This document shows, one piece after another, positions 27,084 through 35,869 of a stretch of DNA of 64,000 nt. The stretch's first letter is position 1. Every line of letters starts with the position of its first letter. Both the position numbers and the translations under genes were made by a program. This stretch comes from Bacillus sp. BA3 (GTDB lineage: Bacteria > Bacillota > Bacilli > Bacillales > DSM-1321), in NCBI GenBank assembly GCA_002835675.1, contig PIZR01000001.1:123494-187493 (forward strand). Reading direction: 5' to 3'. Below the pieces are notes generated by a model. The model did no database searches. It had not been told where the DNA came from and saw only the letters and a list, made by a program, of their open reading frames with translations.

Positions 27084-27899
27084 ATGGAAAATGCACAACT
27101 GGAAAATTTCAAATTGTCTACTCGTTTTTTGGATGTTACTTACGTAAACAATAAAACTGGTGCAGAAGTGATTGCTCTGCAGAATATAAACTTGAATATC
27201 AAAGATGGTGAATTTATATGTATTGTTGGGCCGAGCGGCTGTGGAAAAACCACTTTTTTAAATACTGTAGTTGGATTACTTAAGCCAAGTAAGGGTGAAA
27301 TTCTATTAGATCAGCAAAAAATTGATGGTCCCGGCAAGGACAGGGCAATGGTTTTTCAAAACCCGAGTCTGTTACCTTGGAGAACAGTATTGGAAAATGT
27401 TCTCTATGGAGTTGAACTTTTAAAGCAAATAACGGCAGAGAAAAAGAAAGAGGCGAAGGAATTTATTGAAATGGTCGGTTTAAAAGGTTATGAAAATCAT
27501 TATCCCCACGAATTATCAGGGGGGATGCAGCAAAGGGTAAACTTGGCTCGAGCATTAACGGTAAACCCGTCCTTAATATTACTGGATGAACCATTTTCGG
27601 CATTGGACGCACAAACCAGGGAGTTTATGCAAGGTGAGTTACTTAGAATATGGGATGAGACAAAAAAGACAAGTCTTTTTATTACACACCAAATTGATGA
27701 AGCGGTATTTTTAGCTGATAGAGTTTTTGTTTTTGGAGCAAGACCAGGACGTGTAGTGGAGGTTGTTGATGTTGATATACCTAGACCGAGAGATCTTCAT
27801 GTGAAGCGCAGCCCGGAATTTTTAGAGTTTGTAGACCATATATGGTCCATTATTGAGCAGGAGTCTTCAAAACAAGGCTTCGATAATAAAGAAAAATAA
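27084..27899 (+). CDS. ABC transporter ATP-binding protein, NitT/TauT family
   Basis: I choose ATG 27084, 12 bases after AAAGGAG, rather than the ATG at 27072 that touches it. The protein has 271 residues with Walker A GPSGCGKTTFL, Q-loop VFQNPSLLPW, signature ELSGGMQQRVNLAR, Walker B SLILLDEPFSALD and switch His in FITHQIDEA. The Q-loop sequence is typical of SsuB/TauB ATPases. It powers uptake with the permease encoded next, 20 bases downstream. Confidence 0.92.
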   Translation: MENAQLENFKLSTRFLDVTYVNNKTGAEVIALQNINLNIKDGEFICIVGPSGCGKTTFLNTVVGLLKPSKGEILLDQQKIDGPGKDRAMVFQNPSLLPWRTVLENVLYGVELLKQITAEKKKEAKEFIEMVGLKGYENHYPHELSGGMQQRVNLARALTVNPSLILLDEPFSALDAQTREFMQGELLRIWDETKKTSLFITHQIDEAVFLADRVFVFGARPGRVVEVVDVDIPRPRDLHVKRSPEFLEFVDHIWSIIEQESSKQGFDNKEK

Positions 27900-27919
27900 T
27901 ATAGTGAAAGGAGAATAAA

Positions 27920-28744
27920 ATGGCGAAGAGTACGATCCAACTTACACAAACAAAGCACAAGATAAAAAAGGCGAAGAAAATAAAAAAAGAAAAAAAAACA
28001 TTTTTTATCAGTGTTGCATCTGTTTTAATATTCCTGTTGCTTTGGGAAGTTGCCTCTCAAAACGAATGGATAAATCCATTGTTCATTAGCTCACCAGTTG
28101 AAATTGCACAAGCGGCAGTTTTAATGGTCCAAGAAGTATCTTTTTGGGAAAATATGAAAGTGAGTGGTTACGAATTTGTTTCAGGCTTTGTTTTAGCAAT
28201 ACTGATTGGAATACCACTTGGTGTGTTATCTGGCTGGAATTCTAACTTTAATGCAGTAGTTAACCCTTTCATTTCAGGATTATATGTAACGCCTAAAGTT
28301 GCACTTTTACCAGTGATCATTATTGCATTTGGAATAGGACCAGCATCAAAAATTGTTATAGTATTTTTGATGGCCTTCTTTCCAATAGTGATGAGCGCCC
28401 AAAAAGCTATGTTAACATTAGATCAAAACTTAATAAAAGCAGCAAGAACATTTAATGCAAGTGAATTTCAAATCTTTAAAACAATTGCATTGCCTTCGAC
28501 GGTACCTTTCCTTTTAAACGGTATTCGCTTAGGTATAGGCCAAGGATTAATTGCTGTAGTTGTAGGTGAATTATTCGCTTCGACAGCTGGTATCGGATAT
28601 CAATTGACAAGCAATGGTCAAAATCTACAAACAGACCGTATGTTTGTTGGAGTGTTAGTCATTACGATAACGGGAATCATTCTTACTTCATTATTAGGCA
28701 TTATTGAAAGACGCTTTTCTTCTTGGAAACCAGAAAATAATTAA
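27920..28744 (+). CDS. ABC transporter permease, NitT/TauT family
   Basis: The 274-residue protein has a very basic N-terminus (KHKIKKAKKIKKEKK), then six hydrophobic segments and the coupling EAA-like loop AARTFNASEFQIFKTIALPS around residues 175-195, which contacts the ATPase. It matches SsuC/TauC-type permeases. AAAGGAGAAT precedes the ATG. Last gene of the importer operon; a strong terminator lies at 29095 beyond the structured repeat. Confidence 0.9.
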   Translation: MAKSTIQLTQTKHKIKKAKKIKKEKKTFFISVASVLIFLLLWEVASQNEWINPLFISSPVEIAQAAVLMVQEVSFWENMKVSGYEFVSGFVLAILIGIPLGVLSGWNSNFNAVVNPFISGLYVTPKVALLPVIIIAFGIGPASKIVIVFLMAFFPIVMSAQKAMLTLDQNLIKAARTFNASEFQIFKTIALPSTVPFLLNGIRLGIGQGLIAVVVGELFASTAGIGYQLTSNGQNLQTDRMFVGVLVITITGIILTSLLGIIERRFSSWKPENN

Positions 28745-28902
28745 TTAAATTTACACTTTAAACGTTATTTTTCAGTATTACAGCACAAAACGGTTACAGT
28801 GTAAAAGCCTCAAGCCAATATTTCAAGTAAGCTTAAATTTGGAAAAGGTAATTGTAAACAAGTTTGTAGACAAAAGGGTTTCCATTTGAATTTATAAACA
28901 AA

Positions 28903-29037
28903 GTTGATTGGAACGGAAGGTACGAGACTCCTGCGGGAAAAGCGCGTCCAAGGGAGACCCCACAGGCGCAAGAGCGCCGAGGAGGCTCCCGGACCGCCCG
29001 CGGAAAGCGAGTGCCTGGAGTGGAAATTAACGTTCAT
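28903..29037 (+). repeat. GC-rich structured interspersed repeat, copy 2
   Basis: Same element as at 22063 and 34108. Here the outer flanks also match copy 1: TTTGTAGACAAAAGG upstream and AAAAAAATATAGGCAA plus ATCGAGTTTGTC downstream, so the full unit may span about 28860-29090. One arm of the first hairpin is changed (GCGTC instead of GAGTC). Confidence 0.85.
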
Positions 29038-29094
29038 ATTTTACACTCACTCAAAAAAATATAGGCAATCTTAATATCGAGTTTGTCTCCAGTC

Positions 29095-29135
29095 TAAACC
29101 AAAGGTGCTTCCTATACGAAGCACCTTTGGTTTAG
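29095..29135. terminator. Strong terminator downstream of ABC importer operon
   Basis: AAACCAAAGGTGCTTC and GAAGCACCTTTGGTTT are perfect 16-bp complements with a 6-base loop. Confidence 0.75.
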
Positions 29136-29346
29136 TATGCTTTTTAAACCTGATCCATCTTTAAACAAAGTTCTCAAATCCAATCCCAAATGGAATAGAA
29201 TTTCTTCAGCGATGGTTACAACTCAGAATGTACTTAAATTCGTTATTTTACTGTTCCACTTCACAGTGAGATAGAAAATTTATTGAAGTTCTCCCGTATC
29301 CATGATACCTTCAGTTTATAGTGAATGGTCATGGGAGGAATAGGTT

Positions 29347-30243
29347 TTGAACACTAAGGCATTTATATTGGCATCAATTACAGTTATTATTTGGGGATCT
29401 ACATTCGCTGCTATTCGTGCAAGCTTGCATGGCGGGTATTCAGCTGGCCATTTGGTACTTGTTCGTTATCTTATAGCATCAGGGATTTTTGTCCTTTATG
29501 CTCTATGGCCTGGGGTGAAATTTCGACTCCCGAAAAAAGCGGATTTGTTGAGGATATCAATCCTTGCATTTATTGGAATTAGTATTTACCATATTGGGGT
29601 GACATTCGGGGAACAAACTGTTTCGGCGGGAACGGCTGGAATGCTGATTGGTTCAGCACCTGTCTTCATAGCGATCATTGCTGCTTTCGTCTTAAAAGAA
29701 CGCCTCGGCCTATTCGGATGGATTGGTTTAGGAATAGGGTTCACAGGAATCACCTTAATAACTTTAGGTACTGCAGGCCCTTCCCTGAATATTTCTGAAG
29801 GAGCCTTTTTAGTGCTGATGTCGGCTATTGCTTCTGCAGTGTTTTTTGTTTTCCAAAAGCCACTGTTCAGCCGTTATAATCCGATTGAATTGACAGCATA
29901 TTTCACATGGATTGGTACAATTCCCTTTTTTATATTTTTTCCTGGGCTATTTCAAGAAATTCAACATGCAACGATGGAAGGTCATTTATCAGCGGTTTTT
30001 GTTGGTGTTTTCCCTGCGGCCATCGGTTACGTAACTTGGGCAGTTGCACTATCATTAGGAAAAGCCAGTTCCGTATCCAGTCTGTTATACATTGAGCCTG
30101 TAATTGCCATTTTTGTCGCTTGGGTTTGGCTGCAGGAGGTCCCTAGTACCCTTTCAGTCATTGGCGGCGCTATTGCTATATTTGGGGTTCTTGTCGTTAA
30201 TGGGTTCGGAAAGTATAAATCGGTGATGAAAAAAGCAGCATGA
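29347..30243 (+). CDS. EamA/DMT-family transporter
   Basis: This 298-residue membrane protein starts at TTG 29347 behind GGGAGGAAT. It has ten hydrophobic segments in two EamA repeats: the first begins ITVIIWGSTFAAIRASLHGG, the second after about residue 155 with ASAVFFVFQKPLFSRYNP and the end LYIEPVIAIFVAWVWLQEVP. The E-P pairs in the helices before GxxLI are typical. DMT transporters export amino acids or metabolites or take up nucleotide-like compounds; the substrate is unknown. It ends in Lys-Lys-Ala-Ala and stands alone. Confidence 0.88.
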   Translation: MNTKAFILASITVIIWGSTFAAIRASLHGGYSAGHLVLVRYLIASGIFVLYALWPGVKFRLPKKADLLRISILAFIGISIYHIGVTFGEQTVSAGTAGMLIGSAPVFIAIIAAFVLKERLGLFGWIGLGIGFTGITLITLGTAGPSLNISEGAFLVLMSAIASAVFFVFQKPLFSRYNPIELTAYFTWIGTIPFFIFFPGLFQEIQHATMEGHLSAVFVGVFPAAIGYVTWAVALSLGKASSVSSLLYIEPVIAIFVAWVWLQEVPSTLSVIGGAIAIFGVLVVNGFGKYKSVMKKAA

Positions 30244-30300
30244 AAGATCCTTAAACAGGCTAGTATAATCGCAGCATTCTTGAATCATCATGGAGGATGT

Positions 30301-30351
30301 ATGACTAAACACAAAGGGAAGGCACCCAAAAAAGGAATTCACCCAGGTTGA
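30301..30351 (+). CDS. Possible 16-residue peptide
   Basis: ATG 30301 follows CATGGAGGATGT and opens a 16-codon basic peptide (MTKHKGKAPKKGIHPG). The spacing to GGAGG is short. It could be a tiny basic gene or the front of a deleted small-protein gene. Confidence 0.2.
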   Translation: MTKHKGKAPKKGIHPG

Positions 30352-30356
30352 TGAGG

Positions 30357-32174
30357 TCAATCAGATACACCTGGGGAATTGGATTTTTCCGCCTTGAAAT
30401 TAAATCTTTTTTTAAAGTCCCAATCTAATTTAAATGAATTATTTTCACCTGTTAAAAATTTATAATCGATATAGGATTTTTCTTTTTTTGACATTTCGTC
30501 GACAAATGGCGAATAGGTTCGGAATAACAATACATTTTTCTTTTCATCAAATTCTACAAGTCTTAGCCAGCCATTACCCCCTCGATAATTCGTTTGGTAA
30601 TTGACCAGCATTTGAATGACATCATTTCCTGCTGAGTTTTGTTTTACCCGATGTGCTATCCCATAATAATGTCCATTAACCGTCATGAATACTTGATTAT
30701 GGTCCTTTACGAGTTCATCCCAAATCACCCGGCCATTAGAAGATTCGACGGCAATGGTTTTATCATCCTTAATCTTCGGGAATATAATATCATGCGAGAC
30801 GAGGATTGTCGGTTTATCTTTATGCTGGTCTAGAACTTTTTTTGACCATTCCAGATCCTTATGCAAATTTTTCATATCCACTATCAAGATTAGATATTCA
30901 TAACTTCCTGCCTTAGTGATTGCATATGAACTATACCCAGAGTGAGACGACCCCTTATAGTATTTTTTATTCAAAAAACGCTGCGGCCCATAATGCGTTA
31001 AGAAAGGATCGCCGTCCGCATAGTCATGATTCCCAGCCGCCATCAAATATGGAATTTCCTTTTTATCCAAATGGGAAATGGCTCCGAGGGAATTCTGCCA
31101 TTGTTTTTCTGAATCACTATCGACAATGTCCCCAACAAATGTATTCATGATGATATTGTTCTTCTTGGTGTTATTGGAAATCCAGTTCATTTGGCTATTG
31201 AAAATCTCTGGATTTTGGCTTGAATATTTCTGGGTATCCGGGACAAATAGAAAATTATAATTCTTTTTATTCGTTAGAAAGGGTAAAGCTTTGTTTGATC
31301 CTTCGAATGGTTCATCGTCACGGGCATCCTGTACAAGCCATTCTTTTTCAGTTAAAGCCTTATTGGCAATTCGTATTTGCTGGATATTCCCTTTGAATAG
31401 TGCATTAAACTTATTTCCCCACTCAGATGCTCCGATGTTCCAGCCTTTCCCTTTAACTGCTGCAATACCGATTACTTTTTCCGATTTTCCGTAATCGCTG
31501 ACGCCATTCAAAGTCAGAGTCGTCGTGTCACCATCATTAACAACCGCCAAATGGTACCATTCATCAGCATTTAATGAACGAGACCAATTGCTTACATTAT
31601 AATTTAAATTAGATGGATGGCTTGTCCAATGGATTTTTTGATCACTGGACACAGTTAAAGCAGAAAGGATTTTCTTCTCGCCTTCCATTTTATTAAGATC
31701 TGCTGCCTGTCCTTGTCTAGAAAAAAGCCCCATGGCATTCTTGGAATCGCTTGGTAACTTGAACACCGCTTCGATGGTAAACCCCTTATCGAATTCCTCC
31801 GAATTGATAGGGGAACCCTTTTTGGTTTTAAAATATCTTCCTGAAGGGGCGTTTTCGTAATTAGCGAACTCCAAGCTATCCACTTTTTCTTGATCATGAT
31901 AATCTTCTTCGGACCATTGAATCATATCTTTTAATTCAGGCGAGGCAGGATCCCCTATCGTCACTAACTCTAAATCATTTCCATGTTTGCTTGTATCTTC
32001 TATAATTAAATTACCTTTATCGATTGAACCGCTTTTAACATGTTGTTTTGTGAATTTCCAATTTGCCACGATATTGCTTCGATTATTTTCAGCAACGGAA
32101 TCAGCCGATTTGGCAATACCAGGAACAATCATACATAAGAGTGAGAGACCTATTAATGCTTTTTTCATTCTCAT
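30357..32174 (-). CDS. Secreted protein: LamG-like domain fused to calcineurin-like phosphoesterase
   Basis: I start at ATG 32174, eight bases after GGGG; earlier in-frame codons exist. The product has 605 residues with a signal peptide (MRMKKALIGLSLLCMIVPG). Residues about 40-280 form a LamG/concanavalin-like sandwich (FTIEAVFKLPSDSKNAMGLF, WYHLAVVNDGDTTTLTLNG). Residues about 300-560 carry metallophosphoesterase motifs: FVPDTQ, FVGDIVD, AAGNHDY, LVSHD and VNGHYYG. The first motif has D-x-Q in place of the usual D-x-H, as in other secreted members of this group. Likely an extracellular phosphoesterase bound to a glycan surface; substrate unknown. Confidence 0.85.
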   Translation of the reverse strand: MRMKKALIGLSLLCMIVPGIAKSADSVAENNRSNIVANWKFTKQHVKSGSIDKGNLIIEDTSKHGNDLELVTIGDPASPELKDMIQWSEEDYHDQEKVDSLEFANYENAPSGRYFKTKKGSPINSEEFDKGFTIEAVFKLPSDSKNAMGLFSRQGQAADLNKMEGEKKILSALTVSSDQKIHWTSHPSNLNYNVSNWSRSLNADEWYHLAVVNDGDTTTLTLNGVSDYGKSEKVIGIAAVKGKGWNIGASEWGNKFNALFKGNIQQIRIANKALTEKEWLVQDARDDEPFEGSNKALPFLTNKKNYNFLFVPDTQKYSSQNPEIFNSQMNWISNNTKKNNIIMNTFVGDIVDSDSEKQWQNSLGAISHLDKKEIPYLMAAGNHDYADGDPFLTHYGPQRFLNKKYYKGSSHSGYSSYAITKAGSYEYLILIVDMKNLHKDLEWSKKVLDQHKDKPTILVSHDIIFPKIKDDKTIAVESSNGRVIWDELVKDHNQVFMTVNGHYYGIAHRVKQNSAGNDVIQMLVNYQTNYRGGNGWLRLVEFDEKKNVLLFRTYSPFVDEMSKKEKSYIDYKFLTGENNSFKLDWDFKKRFNFKAEKSNSPGVSD

Positions 32175-32553
32175 AAACATCACCCCGTTACATTTTGATT
32201 AAGCGATATACATTTATCCTTTTTACTACCTGGATTAATTTGTAGCTTAGTAAGCCAAGGTAGATTCCGTACAGCTGCAATATGGTATAGTTTGCTTATC
32301 TTCTCTGTAACTTATTAAGGATGAGTAAAAAAGTCTTATTTCCACAAAACCCATTAGGTAATAAGTCCTAATGGGTTGTTTAACTTGTTAAATCAAGGTT
32401 TTCAATCGATAGAAATCAATAATATGAAGAGATGTAGTTTGAAGGAATTTGAAAATCAGATGGGGAGTAGGAAAACAAGCCTACTGGTAATTGGAGTTAA
32501 TGGACAAAACGAAGAAAAAGCAAAAAAAGAGACAGCCATAAGCTGTCTTTTTT

Positions 32554-32892
32554 TCACCATCTACAAATCCAAGTCCAACCAAATCCGGGAACCCATACTC
32601 TCCTACAGCGTGGAATCCATTGTCCGTGTTCCCAATGACCGCCACCGTGTCCGTCCCATTGACCGCCGCCATGACCGCCACCGTGTCCGTCCCATTGACC
32701 GCCGCCATGACCACCGCCATGACCGCCGCCATGACCGCCGCCATGACCGCCGCCATGACCACCGCCGTGACCACCGCCATGACCACCGCCGTGTCCGTCC
32801 CATTGACCGCCGCCCGGGCCAGGTATTCGTTCACCATCTATATAATAATACATATTATTAGGGTAATAAGCGCCGTAATTATAATTATACAT
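32554..32892 (-). CDS. Gly/His-repeat protein, spore-coat-like
   Basis: AAAAAAAAGGAGG lies nine bases before ATG 32892 on the minus strand, so this strand is the coding one. The 112-residue protein begins with a Tyr/Asn-rich head (MYNYNYGAYYPNNMYYY), continues with tandem HGGG units broken by QWDG, and ends with Trp/Arg-rich WIPRCRRVWVPGFGWTW. Differences between DNA units change only third codon positions, so the protein sequence is kept. Tyr-rich and Gly/His-rich proteins of this kind occur in spore coats and bind metals; that role is inference. Frames on the plus strand are shadows of the repeat. Confidence 0.75.
   Translation of the reverse strand: MYNYNYGAYYPNNMYYYIDGERIPGPGGGQWDGHGGGHGGGHGGGHGGGHGGGHGGGHGGGHGGGQWDGHGGGHGGGQWDGHGGGHWEHGQWIPRCRRVWVPGFGWTWICRW
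32637..32812. repeat. 12-bp minisatellite within the Gly/His gene
   Basis: Eight tandem 12-bp units (ACCGCCATGACC and variants) fill 32701-32796; further units separated by GTGTCCGTCCCATTGACC lie to the left. Each unit encodes Gly-Gly-Gly-His on the minus strand. Copy number is likely variable by slippage. Confidence 0.85.
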
Positions 32893-32995
32893 TCAAGAAA
32901 TCCTCCTTTTTTTTGTTTACCCTTTCAGACTATGTACAAAGGGTGGGAAGGGTCCTATATGGACAATGATGGACAACAAAACAGGGCTGCCTATT

Positions 32996-33024
32996 TATTG
33001 TTGTCAAAATAAAAGACAACAATA
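32996..33024. repeat. Inverted repeat TATTGTTGTC / GACAACAATA
   Basis: Perfect 10-bp arms around a 9-base A/T loop, about 100 bases upstream of the Gly/His gene. A T-run follows on the plus strand after 13 bases, so it may be a weak terminator or an operator. Confidence 0.4.
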
Positions 33025-33085
33025 TTAATGGCTGTTTTTTTTTGCCTCATATTGAATTTTAAACACTAATAGTGCTTAAGTTGTT

Positions 33086-33238
33086 TTGTTCAGCATTAAA
33101 GCAGTAAAGGAACCGATGCCTTCTAATGAAATATTAAAAAGTGTTCCTGAAATGAAAGATGAAAATCGAAGACCCATGTTTTTAATCATTTCAGCAGTAA
33201 AGGAAACAAAAAATTCATTTAATGAAGGAATTAAATAA
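33086..33238 (+). CDS. Possible small protein or gene tail (50 residues)
   Basis: An open frame ends at TAA 33238, six bases before a good terminator hairpin, which suggests a real gene end. The peptide contains two similar segments (FSIKAVKEP near the start and LIISAVKET near the end). The only start is a TTG without a ribosome site, so it may be the tail of a lost gene. Family unknown. Confidence 0.25.
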   Translation: MFSIKAVKEPMPSNEILKSVPEMKDENRRPMFLIISAVKETKNSFNEGIK

Positions 33239-33244
33239 AACGGG

Positions 33245-33281
33245 AAAAAGGCGTTTCTACGAAAGTAGGGACGCCTTTTAG
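33245..33281 (+). terminator. Rho-independent terminator
   Basis: AAAAGGCGTTTCTAC pairs with GTAGGGACGCCTTTT (one mismatch), T-run at the end. Confidence 0.65.
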
Positions 33282-33386
33282 TTATTAACATTAATTTTTA
33301 AGCAATAATGCGTTGATTATCTTCTTTAATTAGGTAATGATTAAAATAGTTAAATATGGAAAAGGGGATTTAGAGGAGGGAAATTG

Positions 33387-33944
33387 ATGGAGAAGGTATT
33401 TCCACTTATTGAAACAAAACGATTGATATTAAGGGAAGTAACACTAGAAGATGCGGGTGACATGTTTAAATATCTATCTGATACAGATGTGGTGAAGCCA
33501 ATGGGGTTAGACCCATTCGAGACAGTAAATGATGTATGGGATGAAATTAAGTGGTACGAATCTATATTCGAAGAAGGTTCGGGAATCAGATGGGGAATTA
33601 CATTAAAGAATTCCGGTAAGGTTATAGGAAGTTGTGGTTTTCTGAATATGGTCTCCAAACATCATCGAGCTGAAATTGGATATGAATTAACTAAAGATCA
33701 ATGGGGAAAAGGCATTGCGAGCGAAGCGTTGGAAGCCGTGGTTATGTATGGTTATCGTCACTTTCACCTGGAAAGGATTGAAGCCTTGATTGAACCGGAT
33801 AATCTCCCATCCCAAAAACTAGTGGAAAAGCAAGGGTTTAGAAGAGAAGGATTGCTAAGGCATTATGAATATACCTGTGGCAAATTCGATGATTTATATA
33901 TGTACTCACTCATAAAAGAAGACCTTAACGGCATTTCCTTTTAA
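33387..33944 (+). CDS. GNAT N-acetyltransferase, RimJ/RimL type
   Basis: ATG 33387 is six bases after GGAGGG; the product has 185 residues. It has the GNAT layout: ETKRLILREVTLEDAGDMF at the start, IGSCGFLNM (strand 4), AEIGYELTKDQWGKGIASEA (the acetyl-CoA binding Q/RxxGxG/A motif), and ALIEPDNLPSQKLVEKQGF near the end. The family acetylates ribosomal protein N-termini, spermidine or antibiotics; similarity is to the YoaA/YdaF/RimJ group of Bacillus. Single-gene unit. Confidence 0.88.
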   Translation: MEKVFPLIETKRLILREVTLEDAGDMFKYLSDTDVVKPMGLDPFETVNDVWDEIKWYESIFEEGSGIRWGITLKNSGKVIGSCGFLNMVSKHHRAEIGYELTKDQWGKGIASEALEAVVMYGYRHFHLERIEALIEPDNLPSQKLVEKQGFRREGLLRHYEYTCGKFDDLYMYSLIKEDLNGISF

Positions 33945-34107
33945 TTAACCCGAAGCTCTTTTGCGGTTTTTCTGAGGGAATTATTACCGATTTTAAGGGG
34001 ATTTTAGCGGTCTCATGTTGAAGACAAACTCAATGTATCACTAGAAATAAAATTTATGAATTTTTACCCATAAAAAAACCGCTTTTACTTTTTAAGGGTT
34101 TGTAAAT

Positions 34108-34243
34108 TTGAACGTTGATTTCCATTCCAGGCACTCGCTTTCCGCGGGCGGTCCGGGAGCCTCCTCGGCGCTCTTTGCGCCTGTGGGGTCTCCCTTGGAC
34201 TCGCTTTTCCCGCAGGAGTCTCGTACCTTCCATTTCAATCAAC
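34108..34243 (-). repeat. GC-rich structured interspersed repeat, copy 3 (inverted)
   Basis: Same element as at 22063 and 28903 but on the minus strand. The loop of the central GGCGC/GCGCC hairpin has one extra base here, and both GACTC/GAGTC arms are intact. The closing GTTGATT/AATCAAC pairing is complete. Confidence 0.85.
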
Positions 34244-34422
34244 TAGAATTTTTTTACACTTTAGTCTGTTCATCACAAACCATGTTTAAGACTAAGTTTC
34301 CATTATGGGTTTTTACTCTTTTATGAAACACTTATTAGATTGAAGAAATTTACCATACTCCTGGAGAGTAACTGGCAGTACCAAAGAAGCTTGCGGTTAG
34401 AACGTTTTTTAAACTGAAGTCA

Positions 34423-34749
34423 TTATTTGCTTGTATAATCTCTTTCAACCTTACAAATTCGGGTAGTGTATGACGAGTACCAATCTTTCATACCTTTTTC
34501 TTGTGCCTTTTTGTGAGCGGCATTTTCCTTCCAAAGTCTAATGGCATCCAGGGACTTCCAATAGGATACGGTAATTCCTAACCCGTTTTGATCTCTTACG
34601 CTTTCGACTCCTAAATAGCCATCTTGTTGAGCGGCAAGTTCATCCATGAATTCTGCGGTTGAATTATAGCTTGCGGCATCCTTATCGCTTCTTTGCGAAG
34701 TGAAAATACAAGCGTAATAGGGCGGTTCGGGAGTATTTGCAAATAACAT
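34423..34749 (-). CDS. Antibiotic biosynthesis monooxygenase (ABM) domain protein, YqjZ-like
   Basis: The 108-residue protein follows AAAAGGAGGC. It has the ABM dimeric alpha/beta-barrel pattern: YYACIFTSQRS, a helix with MDELAAQQDGYLGVESVRD, GITVSYWKSLDAIRLWKENA and the C-terminal WYSSYTTRICKVERDY. Such small proteins act as heme-degrading or quinol monooxygenases or as stress proteins; the specific reaction is unknown. The Trp-rich SYWKSLDAIRLWK segment is strongly conserved in the Bacillus members. Confidence 0.85.
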   Translation of the reverse strand: MLFANTPEPPYYACIFTSQRSDKDAASYNSTAEFMDELAAQQDGYLGVESVRDQNGLGITVSYWKSLDAIRLWKENAAHKKAQEKGMKDWYSSYTTRICKVERDYTSK

Positions 34750-34958
34750 GAAATGATGCCTCCTTTTAACTTAATATTCAAAATAATACCACATAGGCGA
34801 GAATGAGGATAGTTGCCCGGTAAAGAGGTACTCAGCAAAGAAAACAAGGAGGTAAAAAGCAGTATATATCTCTGACACGGCAATTCTGCTAAAGGGATTT
34901 TATTCTGATTCACGAATATATATATTACTTTGACGATTTACAAAAAAAGGAGATGGTC

Positions 34959-35804
34959 TTGTGTGCGGGATTCGTTAGCAAATATATAGAAAGAGATGCA
35001 TTTTTACCGGAACAACGCGATATTCTTTTGGAAAATGCATTAAAAGATTTATCGGCAGATCCTGATGTTTTGGCTATTTACATTGCTGGTTCATTAGCAA
35101 AAGGAAACGATGATCAATACTCCGATATAGATTTGCACACCATTGTTATTCCAAAACGCAAAGCAGAATTTTTAAAGGGAAAAAGGGATAGAGCCAATAA
35201 TTGGGGAGATGTTTCATTTCACGAAGACTGCAATCCTTATTCACCGTATGTCGTCACTCATTATAATACCTTTGTGAAAGTTGATAGCTGGTATCATGCA
35301 CCAGAAGAAATTGTTCCCTCCATCTGGTTAAAAGAGGTAGAAGTCATCTATGATCCTTTTAATATTATGAGTCCTGTTATAAAAGAAGCTGCAGAGAAAG
35401 TGTATAAACCTACACCTGATGAAGTTGAGCATTGGAGAGGAAAGCTGCTTGCTTTTGTCCATGAAACCTACAGGGCCGTTATGAGAAGAGAAATGTTATA
35501 TGCACTATCCAATCTTGATAGGATACGGTGGCTGATTGTGTCTGGTTGGTATATGGAAATGGAAGAGCATATAGATGTCCCCTATGGAGTATGGGCAAAA
35601 ATCGAGGGCAATAGAAGTAAATTAGCTGGAAAGCAGTTATTCCTGTTGGAAAGTTGGGATTGTGGCCGCAATTCAAATGAAATTATTAAAACATTGAGAC
35701 GTATGATCCCAGAATTCCTCAGACTAAATGAATACCTATGTACTCAAGTGGGTGTCGAAACAAATGAAGACCATATCAAAAGAATAATCGATATGGCTAT
35801 CTGA
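34959..35804 (+). CDS. Nucleotidyltransferase domain protein (aminoglycoside adenylyltransferase-like)
   Basis: AGGAG touches an ATG at 34953, so I prefer the in-frame TTG 34959, six bases after it; 281 residues. The minimal nucleotidyltransferase motif is clear: YIAGSLAKGNDDQYSDIDLH (GS...DxD) near residues 45-65, followed by a helical C-terminal half (RGKLLAFVHETYRAVMRRE). This combination occurs in streptomycin/spectinomycin adenylyltransferases and in related proteins with no known resistance role. Whether it modifies an antibiotic cannot be told from the sequence. Confidence 0.75.
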   Translation: MCAGFVSKYIERDAFLPEQRDILLENALKDLSADPDVLAIYIAGSLAKGNDDQYSDIDLHTIVIPKRKAEFLKGKRDRANNWGDVSFHEDCNPYSPYVVTHYNTFVKVDSWYHAPEEIVPSIWLKEVEVIYDPFNIMSPVIKEAAEKVYKPTPDEVEHWRGKLLAFVHETYRAVMRREMLYALSNLDRIRWLIVSGWYMEMEEHIDVPYGVWAKIEGNRSKLAGKQLFLLESWDCGRNSNEIIKTLRRMIPEFLRLNEYLCTQVGVETNEDHIKRIIDMAI

Positions 35805-35869
35805 TACCATATGAGGCTAATGAAATAAAGTACGTGTAAAATGTGTAATCTCTATTGGAGGGATGCTGA

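Noticed and set aside
29140-29260. Minus-strand start-less frame reading TIAEEILFHLGLDLRTLF
   Set aside because: Coding-like by eye but short, with neither start nor terminator of its own.
32637-32812. Tandem repeat considered as a CRISPR array
   Set aside because: Units are 12 bp, contiguous, without unique spacers, and encode a protein repeat.
32376-32861. Plus-strand Arg/His-rich frame (RRHDRRHD repeats) and Ala/Met-rich frames over the same repeat
   Set aside because: These are other frames of the 12-bp minisatellite; only the minus-strand frame has a strong ribosome site and synonymous variation.
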